The translations under genes were made by a program, and so were the position numbers. This document shows, one piece after another, positions 14,992 to 22,309 of a stretch of 27,125 bases of DNA. The notes under the pieces are model-generated. The model was not told the DNA's origin. It saw nothing but the letters and a program-made list of their open reading frames with translations, and ran no database searches. Source of the DNA: a virus; IMG/VR virus record IMGVR_UViG_3300032236_001403, positions 1 to 27,125 of that record. The stretch is one strand, 5' to 3'. Position 1 is the stretch's first letter, and each line of letters starts with the position of its first letter.

Positions 14992-15907
14992 AGTCAGCCT
15001 CAAGGATGTGATAGGGTTGGTTGGGGTAGTTTTGCATGTGATAGAGAGGGGGCGGCAGCTTGATGGCTCGAACGCCATTTTGATACGCCCACGTGTAGGC
15101 ATTATTGCCTAGTGCAAAGATCTGACGTGGCCTTAGCCGGCGGATGAATTCCGGATTGGTAGGCCTACCATCATGTGATTGCGTGTTGATCCAATAAATG
15201 TCGTTCTCCGATATACCCTCCTTTTCAAAAGTCATTGCCAGCATACGGCTTGGGCCGTCATCATCTAGGAAATTGATAAAAGGCACCACGGCTGCGGAAG
15301 GCCTTATATTGGCCCTGGGGCCCTTATCGCAAAGCATAAGGATAACCCCTTCCTTAAAGCATCCACCACCTCCAGCACCATTCTGGATGGACTTAGACCG
15401 GATGCCAGTAAGGACCTCATCAAAGCTATCGGTTTCATAGTCATAATGGACTATGGGCAGTTCAGTACGTAGGCCTAGAGTTTCATATTCATCGTAGACC
15501 TGACGTAGCTGCGTTAGATCATCCAGGTATTCCTCATCTTTACGGGCCATGAATGCATTGGCACAAGCTTCAAAGCTAGGCTGGCAGTGTATAACTACCC
15601 CACCACGTGATAAGGCAACACGTTCCAGCATGCGCCGTCTAGGCAGATCAACGCGTATATCACCATTGCGGTATATCGCGCCATAGATCGGCTCCGATAG
15701 CCATGACCTATCCATAATGACAGTGTCATTGAAGGTCAATGCAGGCGTCATGCTACGGAAGAATGTCTTGCATAAAGCTTCCGGTGGCATGTTGGGATAC
15801 GGGCCATGGTGGATGGTATGCACCATCTCATCGCCAAAGTGCTGAGCCAGCTGTTTGACTAGCGTGGACTTGCCCGCGCCGTCAGGCCCTTCCAAGATTA
15901 TGATCAT
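14969..15907 (-). CDS. deoxynucleotide kinase-like P-loop protein fused to a UDG-like domain
   Basis: A 312-residue two-domain protein. Residues 1-165 are a P-loop kinase of the thymidylate kinase type: Walker A E6-G-P-D-G-A-G-K-S-T15, then D66-R-S-W-L-S-E-P-I-Y-G, where the D-R pair holds the nucleotide, and a Lys/Arg-rich lid region near 122. A Gly-rich linker (N-G-A-G-G-G-G, 176-182) leads to residues 186-298, which resemble the uracil-DNA-glycosylase superfamily: V-I-L-M-L-C-D-K-G-P-R, P-F-I-N-F, G-P-S, E-K-E-G-I-S-E-N-D-I-Y-W-I-N, L-R-P-R-Q-I-F-A-L-G-N-N-A. The usual H-P-S end motif appears altered (P-P-L-Y-H). It overlaps both neighbours. The kinase could raise modified dNMPs to diphosphates; the second domain could bind the modified base. 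The fold call for residues 186-298 is inference. Confidence 0.75.
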   Translation of the reverse strand: MIIILEGPDGAGKSTLVKQLAQHFGDEMVHTIHHGPYPNMPPEALCKTFFRSMTPALTFNDTVIMDRSWLSEPIYGAIYRNGDIRVDLPRRRMLERVALSRGGVVIHCQPSFEACANAFMARKDEEYLDDLTQLRQVYDEYETLGLRTELPIVHYDYETDSFDEVLTGIRSKSIQNGAGGGGCFKEGVILMLCDKGPRANIRPSAAVVPFINFLDDDGPSRMLAMTFEKEGISENDIYWINTQSHDGRPTNPEFIRRLRPRQIFALGNNAYTWAYQNGVRAIKLPPPLYHMQNYPNQPYHILEADYGIGNDL

Positions 15908-16796
15908 GTGTATAGCTTTCTAAATCATAGAGTGTTTTTTCAATCGGCGCAGTCTTAAGGCTTAATGCCTGTGCTGTCGCAATCATCTGCAACTGCTCGC
16001 GGTCAAAGCCTTCCAGCCCACGTAATGTAAAGCTATAGGCCGGCCCCATCTCTGCAAATTCCAATGGGTTGCCACCTAATACACAACCTGCGGTGGCAGC
16101 ATGTATGTATCTTACACGCCACCAGCCGCAGCCTGCATGCGCATAGGTCGGGCACAGTACACCGATATACTCGCCGTATTCCCAAACTATGTCATGCTCC
16201 AGTTTCCGAGGCTGCCCCAAAGCCTTACCACCTATGGAGTGCACAGGCCAGGTAAGGTTTTGAGACGTTGCCCAGTTGTGTGCATCACTCGATAAACTGG
16301 CGTTATACCAAGCCATCTTACGTTTGCCCCATTGCATGGCATGCGTAGGAGGTGGTACGTAAAGCGGTGATGGGTCCCAGGCCTTGATCTTTGGAATAGG
16401 CAGCTGCATCTTTTGGATGTTGCCCCATGGAAAGAGGGGCGCCAGCCAAACGTGCTTTTGCAATTCATCCAAGGGTAGCTTATCTTGCCATGATGGGATG
16501 ATCTTTTGGAAGGCCCAATCATCAAGGCAGATGTAGGCATCCGGCCTGCTGGTCAATGTATAGATGGCACCATCAGGATGCAGTGCATTGCCATCCAAGG
16601 GGTACAAGTATACGAAGACCACATCATATGCACTCAAATCCTCCCCAGGCATTACGGCCCGGTGATCTACCTTATGCCCCAGATGCTGAAGCCCTTCCCG
16701 CATAAGCTCGGGAATGGAAACAAACTTCGTGGATGAGGCACGATCAGGATGATTTGTGTGCGTCTCGGTAACGCCAGTTACGAGTATAGTTTTCAT
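15882..16796 (-). CDS. glycosyltransferase-like protein, possible DNA base glycosyltransferase
   Basis: A 304-residue protein with a GT-B-like order: an N-terminal Rossmann-like half (M-K-T-I-L-V-T-G-V-T; then G-L-Q-H-L-G-H-K-V-D and D-V-V-F-V-Y-L-Y) and a C-terminal half with Y-G-E-Y-I-G-V-L then a conserved-looking core G-C-G-W-W-R-V-R-Y-I-H-A-A-T-A-G-C-V-L-G-G (222-242) followed by E-F and Y-S-F. The last part recalls the sugar-nucleotide-binding region of phage glycosyltransferases. The gene overlaps the kinase-fusion gene by 26 bases and starts in an ATGA overlap with the small gene before it. Position beside a dCMP-type synthase suggests that its acceptor is a modified base in phage DNA; that is inference, and no close relative can be named from sequence alone. 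Confidence 0.55.
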   Translation of the reverse strand: MKTILVTGVTETHTNHPDRASSTKFVSIPELMREGLQHLGHKVDHRAVMPGEDLSAYDVVFVYLYPLDGNALHPDGAIYTLTSRPDAYICLDDWAFQKIIPSWQDKLPLDELQKHVWLAPLFPWGNIQKMQLPIPKIKAWDPSPLYVPPPTHAMQWGKRKMAWYNASLSSDAHNWATSQNLTWPVHSIGGKALGQPRKLEHDIVWEYGEYIGVLCPTYAHAGCGWWRVRYIHAATAGCVLGGNPLEFAEMGPAYSFTLRGLEGFDREQLQMIATAQALSLKTAPIEKTLYDLESYTHDHNLGRA

Positions 16797-17011
16797 TCTG
16801 GCATTTGCACTTCAATATAGCCATGGGCTGCATCGTACGACACATCGGTTGAGCGACCACCCTTGGCGATGTAGTCAGCAATGGTCATACCGGGCTGATA
16901 CAGTGCAAAACGGGTGAATGCCAGCGTGTTGGCACGCTTAGGATTTTGCTCAACCACACGAGAGATGATACCTGCGGTGTTGATACGAGTACGTTTAGCT
17001 TTGGTCGACAT
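16793..17011 (-). CDS. small conserved phage protein of unknown function
   Basis: A 72-residue basic protein. ATG 17011 is preferred: it follows AAGGA by nine bases and overlaps the helicase stop by 17 bases. Motifs N-P-K-R-A-N-T-L-A-F-T-R-F-A-L-Y and G-M-T-I-A-D-Y-I-A-K-G-G, followed by D-A-A-H-G-Y-I, recur in small phage proteins I know that sit among replication genes; they have no assigned function. The basic N-terminus followed by a helix-turn-like middle would fit DNA binding, which is inference. Its stop overlaps the glycosyltransferase-like start by 4 bases. Confidence 0.75.
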   Translation of the reverse strand: MSTKAKRTRINTAGIISRVVEQNPKRANTLAFTRFALYQPGMTIADYIAKGGRSTDVSYDAAHGYIEVQMPE

Positions 17012-18413
17012 GTTCAAGTTCCTTAAGAAGTGTTGTGACACTCATCGTATCACGGTTTATGTAGTCACGCACAGCATTTAACAGACTTTGTTGAGTCTTG
17101 TTTTTGCGCCTGACGGCTATCATAATGGCCTCATCCACGGTATCCTTTGCGATGATGTGGTGAACCATTATGCGGTTCCTCTGACCTTGCCGCCAGAGCC
17201 TACGAATGAACTGCTCGTAAACTTCCAGTGACCAGGTCAGAGAATACCAAATGACCGCGTGGCCAGAACCTTGTAGGTTAAGTCCATGGCCGGCGGACAT
17301 CGGGTGGGCTAGGAGCACTGGGATTCTACCCAGGTTCCAAGTATCGATAATCAATTGCAGTGCATCCCCGGTTACGCCTGAGCCGATGACCGGCGCGTTA
17401 GGAAATGCTTTTCGCAATCTTTCCAGATCGTGCTGGAAATGGTAGCCTATGATGCAGGGCTGGCCGGAAAGTTCTTCAACCAACTCAAGTACAGCCTCGG
17501 TCTTGGCATCATGGATATGGATGGATTGTCTTTCCAAGCCGTCCAAGTAGGATCCACCATTGGCAATTTGTTGGCCTTTCATCACAGCCACGGCGGCGTT
17601 GGCAGCCGTGATGTCGCCTTGATCCAAACTGATGGTCAGGCCTTTTTCAAAAGTATCGTAAACTTTCTTGGCTGCAGGCGGTAGTTCAACGTAAACGTTG
17701 TTGTAGATCAGTTCAGGCAGATCAAGATAATCCAACGCAGCCATGCGCAGGACTTTGCCTTCCAACTTGGCGTGAATACGCGCCTCACCATCGGGCAGTA
17801 GCCGCCAGTCGTAGCCACCAAAACCTGCGGGGTAGAAATAGGTGGTCCTGAAATTTGAAATGTAAGGCCCAAACGTGGCCCCCTGGTCAATTACATACTG
17901 CGGTCCAAAGATATCCAATAGGCTATTAGGCGCAGGTGATCCAGTGAGGCCCCAGATGCGGCCAAACTTGCTTAGCAAGGGCTTCAGGGTTTTGAATCGC
18001 TGTGTTTGTGTATTCTTAAGGTATGAGATCTCATCGGCCACGAGGATGTCAAATGGCCAAGGCTTACGTGCCAGCTTGGTTGCCAGCCAGTTAATGCCTT
18101 CGTAGTTTATAACGTAAATATCATGTGGCGTATTAAGTACTTTTTCCTTCTTTCCACCATGCAGGATGCCTACGGATAGGTGTTGGAATTGCTCCCACTT
18201 CTTAACCTCGGTAGGCCACACACCATAAGCAGGTCGCAATGGTGCAATAACCAGTGTACGTACTGGCTTTTGATTTTTACTACGAAGCCATTGCAATGCG
18301 GACAGAACGATCGCCGTTTTACCAAGACCAGGGTCAAGCCATAGTGAGCCTGAGCCTGTTTCCAACAGAAACTTAACGGCTTTCTTCTGATACTCGTGAG
18401 GTTCCCAGAACAT
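16995..18413 (-). CDS. SNF2-type superfamily 2 helicase
   Basis: A 472-residue ATP-driven DNA translocase. Visible motifs: Q-motif-like H-E-Y-Q near residue 6, Walker A D27-P-G-L-G-K-T-A, motif Ia around V-I-A-P-L-R (55-60), Walker B D127-E-I-S, motif III L-T-G-S-P-A-P-N (156-163), motif V P-M-S-A-G-H-G-L-N-L-Q, and motif VI Q-F-I-R-R-L-W-R-Q-G-Q (401-411). This order is that of the compact SNF2-like helicases common in phage replication modules. Start ATG 18413 follows AAGGAAGG at good spacing. The gene overlaps the VRR-NUC gene by 32 bases. It may load or move replication proteins or remodel DNA during recombination; no separate DnaB-like helicase or primase is visible in the window. Confidence 0.92.
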   Translation of the reverse strand: MFWEPHEYQKKAVKFLLETGSGSLWLDPGLGKTAIVLSALQWLRSKNQKPVRTLVIAPLRPAYGVWPTEVKKWEQFQHLSVGILHGGKKEKVLNTPHDIYVINYEGINWLATKLARKPWPFDILVADEISYLKNTQTQRFKTLKPLLSKFGRIWGLTGSPAPNSLLDIFGPQYVIDQGATFGPYISNFRTTYFYPAGFGGYDWRLLPDGEARIHAKLEGKVLRMAALDYLDLPELIYNNVYVELPPAAKKVYDTFEKGLTISLDQGDITAANAAVAVMKGQQIANGGSYLDGLERQSIHIHDAKTEAVLELVEELSGQPCIIGYHFQHDLERLRKAFPNAPVIGSGVTGDALQLIIDTWNLGRIPVLLAHPMSAGHGLNLQGSGHAVIWYSLTWSLEVYEQFIRRLWRQGQRNRIMVHHIIAKDTVDEAIMIAVRRKNKTQQSLLNAVRDYINRDTMSVTTLLKELEHVDQS

Positions 18414-18681
18414 GATCTATACCTTCCTTAGAGTCAATCACATGGACCACGTGGCCATACTGTTTGAATGTTGTATGTATCTTAGCTTGTAAGGGCGACA
18501 ATTTACCACCGGGGCGTTTGAGCTCAACCCACATAACCCGTTGGTCTGGCATAACTACAATTCGATCAGGCCATCCTCGTGAATACCTCACATTGAGTTT
18601 CAAACTGATAATACCGAGCTTCTTGCATTGCGCGGTAAAGTACCCCTCAAGGTCACGTTCCAGAATAGGACGCGTCACCAT
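18373..18681 (-). CDS. VRR-NUC domain nuclease
   Basis: A 102-residue single-domain nuclease of the VRR-NUC family (PD-(D/E)XK fold). It has an N-terminal helix R-P-I-L-E-R-D-L-E-G-Y-F, then G-W-P-D39-R, W-V-E53-L-K55 as the metal-binding residues, and L-S-P-L-Q65-A-K, the conserved Gln region. Start ATG 18681 overlaps the preceding stop by seven bases; a TTG two codons upstream is less likely. Stand-alone phage VRR-NUC proteins often lie next to SNF2 helicases, as here, where the genes overlap by 32 bases. The pair may process branched replication or recombination intermediates; the substrate is inference from the family. Confidence 0.9.
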   Translation of the reverse strand: MVTRPILERDLEGYFTAQCKKLGIISLKLNVRYSRGWPDRIVVMPDQRVMWVELKRPGGKLSPLQAKIHTTFKQYGHVVHVIDSKEGIDHVLGTSRVSEESR

Positions 18682-19310
18682 TTGCAAGGCCCGCCATTGT
18701 CTTTATGAAAGTGACACCACCGGCAGTTGTAACTTGGCCGTGGCGCAAAGATGCTATCACCTTCAATGGCCTTGATGCGACCTTCAACCCAGGTTTTGAG
18801 ATCCTCAAACTGCGAGCGATCATAGCTTGGGTAAGCACCAATCTTGTTGAGATCTGAGTAGATGATTTCACAATCCACAGTTTCTACCGCCGGTATAACT
18901 GCCATGATCATTGTGGCATACAGTTTTAACTGATCACCATATTCACGTTCTTTGCCGGTTTTGTAGTCGGCAACGTAGGCTTTACTACCATCAATGGTAA
19001 AGACATCCAGTACACCACGAAGCCATACGTCCTTGGCATTGAAAGCCACCGGCTGCCATGCACGGTTTAAGCCAATTTCGTATTCTGCCTTGACTGCCTT
19101 GGTCTTTAAGGTGTTGATGTAGTCGGCCCAATATGAAATATCCGGAGTCATCAACCCCAGACCAACCACAGCATCTTCAAACTCGGCATGGATACGCTTA
19201 CCACGTTCTGCAGCCGGGCCGGTAGGCTCAGACATGTGATCGATGCGGGTAAGTTTGTACTTAAGCGGGCAATCTTCGTAGGTCTTAATACTGGAATGTG
19301 AGTAGCTCAT
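18675..19310 (-). CDS. RecB/Cas4-like PD-(D/E)XK exonuclease with probable iron-sulfur cluster
   Basis: A 211-residue nuclease. It opens with S-H-S-S-I-K-T-Y-E-D-C14-P-L-K-Y, the start typical of RecB-like and Cas4-like nucleases. The catalytic set is visible: H41 in G-K-R-I-H, D102 in G-V-L-D-V-F, D115-Y-K117 in V-A-D-Y-K-T-G-K, and Q127-L-K-L-Y. Cys14 together with Cys196, Cys199 and Cys209 makes the four-cysteine pattern that binds a 4Fe-4S cluster in Cas4 and AddB. It probably resects DNA ends in phage recombination or replication. It overlaps DNA polymerase by 4 bases and VRR-NUC by 7. No CRISPR array is near, so a Cas4 role in adaptation is unlikely. Confidence 0.9.
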   Translation of the reverse strand: MSYSHSSIKTYEDCPLKYKLTRIDHMSEPTGPAAERGKRIHAEFEDAVVGLGLMTPDISYWADYINTLKTKAVKAEYEIGLNRAWQPVAFNAKDVWLRGVLDVFTIDGSKAYVADYKTGKEREYGDQLKLYATMIMAVIPAVETVDCEIIYSDLNKIGAYPSYDRSQFEDLKTWVEGRIKAIEGDSIFAPRPSYNCRWCHFHKDNGGPCKW

Positions 19311-21124
19311 TTGGTATCCTGGTAAGTATTCCCGACCTTGTAATCACTAACCATTGGTACGTCCATATCCAAAGCGTTGCACATGGACCAGGTTAGGCAT
19401 TCAGCCTCACGTTCAATAGCATCTTCCGGTGCGCTGATAACCAGCTCATCATGCACACTAAGCAGTAACCTACTGCCTTGCCGCTTTTGCTGATATAACA
19501 GCATTGCAGCCTTGGCCTGATCGGCTGCTGAACCTTGAATCAAAAGGTTAACCCCCTTGTAGTCAAACTCACGCAGTCTGCCCATAACTACCTTAGGCGG
19601 TTCCATCTTAACCAACCGGCCGCCTAGGGTTTTAATAGGCTCATTCAGTTTATAACGGGTACGCATGGTGGCCTGCATGCTTTTCAACCCCGGCGCCACA
19701 GCAGATGTATAGGCATCCATCAGTGTTTTGGCCAGTTCATAATCGATCTCCAGCATCTCGGAGATTTTCTTAGGCCCGGCGCCATACAGAATGGCAAAGC
19801 TTACGCCTTTACTATAGGTCCGAGATACCTCACGGCCGGAAGCCTCGGTCATCATCTTAGCGGCGTAGGTATGCAAATCAGCACGGGCATCGGCCTGATA
19901 CTGACGCATAAGATTGCCACCTTCAAAGTGGGCAAAGATACGTAGCTCCTGAGCATTGAAATCACATGCCACCAGCTTATGGCCTTCATCGGCCAGGATG
20001 AATGACCTTATAAGAGGCAAGGGGGCCACAGGAAGATCTGATGGTAGGTTTACCTTAGGATACCGGATGGGGGCATTCTGGAAGTTTGGAGTGCTACTGA
20101 GCCTGCCTGTCCGAGTGCCGCCACGTTCACCCCGCACAGAGTTCCAATTGGTGTAGATCCTACCGGTCTCGGCACTGGCCTCGAGCCATGGAGTAATGAA
20201 GGTGCTTAAGCAAGTTGAGAGGTTAGCTCGGTAACGTAGAACATCCTTCAGGTACGGATGGATAAGCATTTCCTCAAAGGCTTCCTTATCGGCCTTGAGT
20301 TGCCCCTTATCCGTGGTAGGCCAGGATTTATTTTTATCCCAGTACTCGGTCTGATAAATACTTTGGACCAGCTGATCATCGCTGTCCACATTCAAATCAG
20401 GAGACCCTAACAATGAACGGACCCAGACATTACAGTGCTCAATATCTACTTCTGCTTGCTGCTTTGCTTTACTCAGGCCTTCACCATCAACCCTTACCCC
20501 TAGTCTTGAGTTTTCAAGCAACATGGGGATTAGAGCAATCTCACGAGCATAAGCCACTGACTGCGCCGGCAAAACCTTTGGCAGCAGGTGCTCGTAAAGC
20601 AAAGAGGTAAGCCTTACATCGGCCTCGGCATACCGGCCAACCAAGGCTGCTGGGCCTAGGCTAATGTAGGCGCCCCAGGTAGATTTCTTTTTCTTTGCAG
20701 CCGGTACGTGAGTAACAACCCACTCCTTCAGCTCATCACGCTCGCTAGGCTCTGCCAGATTCCAGGTGACGACAAGATCTTTAAGAGATAATGAGCGAAC
20801 GTGGGGATCATGTAGAAAAGCAAGAATAAGAGTATCATGAACACGGGCCGATTGAGGAATAGCGAGACCAAAGTGAGTATCAATAACATCAAGATCAAAC
20901 ATAGCATTATGGAAGCAAATGCTACGAGACCCAGAGTAAATGTCCACAAGGATTTTGTGAACGTCGGCTTTGGTGGTTGTGTTGCCATTGAGATGCCCGA
21001 AGGCATGGTAACCATTGGGGTATTGTCCTTCGGGGTCATAGATGGCCAGTCCTACCGGTTGTGGCGGGTATTTAGGGCGGGCCTCAATGCCCTCGGTCTC
21101 AAAGTCAAGGAATATGGGTTTCAT
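19307..21124 (-). CDS. family A DNA polymerase with 3'-5' exonuclease
   Basis: A 605-residue replicative polymerase of the Pol I/T7 type. Exonuclease: D7-F-E9, N73 and D77 in F-H-N-A-M-F-D, and Y165-A-E-A-D169, so proofreading should be active. Polymerase: G-R-L-S-S-T-P-N-F-Q-N-A-P-I-R (340-354), motif A D388-F-N-A-Q-E-L-R, motif B R435-T-Y-S-K439-G-V-S-F443-A-I-L-Y447-G, and motif C V-H558-D559-E560. The Phe in motif B, rather than the Tyr of T7, predicts discrimination against dideoxynucleotides. There is no 5'-3' exonuclease domain, as usual for phages. The ribosome binding site is weak; AAGGTAAG lies about 24 bases upstream of ATG 21124. Close spacing suggests co-transcription with the ssDNA-binding candidate before it. 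Confidence 0.96.
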   Translation of the reverse strand: MKPIFLDFETEGIEARPKYPPQPVGLAIYDPEGQYPNGYHAFGHLNGNTTTKADVHKILVDIYSGSRSICFHNAMFDLDVIDTHFGLAIPQSARVHDTLILAFLHDPHVRSLSLKDLVVTWNLAEPSERDELKEWVVTHVPAAKKKKSTWGAYISLGPAALVGRYAEADVRLTSLLYEHLLPKVLPAQSVAYAREIALIPMLLENSRLGVRVDGEGLSKAKQQAEVDIEHCNVWVRSLLGSPDLNVDSDDQLVQSIYQTEYWDKNKSWPTTDKGQLKADKEAFEEMLIHPYLKDVLRYRANLSTCLSTFITPWLEASAETGRIYTNWNSVRGERGGTRTGRLSSTPNFQNAPIRYPKVNLPSDLPVAPLPLIRSFILADEGHKLVACDFNAQELRIFAHFEGGNLMRQYQADARADLHTYAAKMMTEASGREVSRTYSKGVSFAILYGAGPKKISEMLEIDYELAKTLMDAYTSAVAPGLKSMQATMRTRYKLNEPIKTLGGRLVKMEPPKVVMGRLREFDYKGVNLLIQGSAADQAKAAMLLYQQKRQGSRLLLSVHDELVISAPEDAIEREAECLTWSMCNALDMDVPMVSDYKVGNTYQDTK

Positions 21125-21174
21125 TTCAATTGTCAGTGATGGGGTACTTACCTTAGGCTTTCCCCCGGTTGAAT

Positions 21175-21921
21175 TTAGAAACGATCCGACGCGGCAGGGG
21201 CCGGCGTATCCTCACCTTCCTCGACATTGCCCGATCCAGCAGCCTCAATAGTCTTGGCAACCTCTTCCTTGGACCTTGCAATCAAGGCCTGGATCACGGC
21301 CTGATCCTCGATGGCTTTGATCATGTTGAAGGTTACCTTGAACTGAGTCTTGGCATCCGGTACAACACCAATTTCGGTGATGACCGCCAGGGGAGGACGG
21401 CGCAACGTAGCGGCAATGGTTTGGATATAGGTGGCGTAGTTCTTGATGCTAGTCACCGGTGGCCGCAAGGCTGCCAGTTCAGCCGCAGCAACAGCATTTG
21501 CCGAAACAGCAGCATCGGCGGGTAGGATCAAAAGCCTACGAGTTTCACGGCAGGCCTTGCCTTTACCCCCCGTTGGTGATGAGCCCCATTCATTCTTTGG
21601 GCAACCTTCACAGGTCTTATGCTGCTGCGCCGGTACATTATCAAAAGGCTTGATACCAATGGATGATGCATCGATAGCGTAGCAGTCAGGCCCAACAATC
21701 TTCGTGGGGTCATACCTTGATGAGTAGTATAGCCGCTCAACCGGTGCAGCCAGGATGATGCACTGCATTTTATTACCCGCAACCGGATTGTCCCGGTAGG
21801 TCAGGATGCCACCCTTGGTGGAAAGGAAAGTTGTGGAAATACTGGACCGCTCTTCCTTAAGCGTAGCCAGCGCCAAGGAAGCAAGTTCATCTTCAAACAG
21901 TGCGAGTTGGTTCTTCGACAT
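21175..21921 (-). CDS. probable single-stranded DNA-binding protein with zinc site
   Basis: A 248-residue protein directly before the polymerase gene. Residues 80-124 hold four cysteines (Cys80, then C104-E-G-C107, then G-K-G-K-A-C124) fit for a zinc site within a beta-rich core. The end (residues from about 232) is strongly acidic with Pro and Ala and closes in D-R-F, the acidic tail with terminal Phe seen in T7 gp2.5 and related binding proteins, which docks onto polymerase and helicase. I know similar zinc-site proteins from other phage replication modules. The start follows AAGGACACCACC. Function is inference from tail, zinc site and position; no OB-fold was proven. Confidence 0.65.
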   Translation of the reverse strand: MSKNQLALFEDELASLALATLKEERSSISTTFLSTKGGILTYRDNPVAGNKMQCIILAAPVERLYYSSRYDPTKIVGPDCYAIDASSIGIKPFDNVPAQQHKTCEGCPKNEWGSSPTGGKGKACRETRRLLILPADAAVSANAVAAAELAALRPPVTSIKNYATYIQTIAATLRRPPLAVITEIGVVPDAKTQFKVTFNMIKAIEDQAVIQALIARSKEEVAKTIEAAGSGNVEEGEDTPAPAASDRF

Positions 21922-21943
21922 GGTGGTGTCCTTAACTAGTGGG

Positions 21944-22309
21944 TTACTTACGACGAACGCTTAATTCCCAGACCGGGGTCATCTTGGTTCCCGGTATGGT
22001 TTCACCTGCATCCCAGCGCTCACGAAATACAGTTGATGAGAGCCGCTTGTGTAACAGCTCAAATTGCTTGGTCTCGGCAACATACGAATAAAAAGCATTC
22101 CAATCTACAATAGATGGCGATGGCGTTGACTTCATAAAGCACGTGGCTTTATCAGAGCCTGCCTGCGAGATGCCTGCGTTGGACATTTGCTCCATGATGT
22201 CGGCCTCGATCTTGGCCAGGTCCTCATTGCAGGTCTTGATCTCGGATGCCAAGGATTCCTTACGCGCCTTGATGTCGACAAACTTATTGATCAGGTCATT
22301 GATATTCAT
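21944..22309 (-). CDS. conserved phage protein, coiled-coil N-terminus
   Basis: A 121-residue protein. ATG 22309, in an ATGA overlap with the MazG-like gene, is preferred to an upstream in-frame start. Residues 1-45 are a charged coiled coil (L-I-N-K-F-V-D-I-K-A-R-K-E-S-L), followed by a beta part and W-N-A-F-Y-S-Y-V, F-E-L-L-H-K-R-L-S. The whole pattern, coiled coil then W-x-x-F then E-L-L-x-x-R, recalls a common phage protein found beside replication genes, often unannotated; some relatives may be distantly like Gam-type nuclease inhibitors, but that link is weak. No function is assigned. Confidence 0.75.
   Translation of the reverse strand: MNINDLINKFVDIKARKESLASEIKTCNEDLAKIEADIMEQMSNAGISQAGSDKATCFMKSTPSPSIVDWNAFYSYVAETKQFELLHKRLSSTVFRERWDAGETIPGTKMTPVWELSVRRK

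Noticed and set aside
18675-19310. Cas4 of a CRISPR adaptation module
   Set aside because: No Cas1, Cas2 or repeat array is in the window; the gene sits in a phage replication set, where RecB/Cas4-like nucleases are common.
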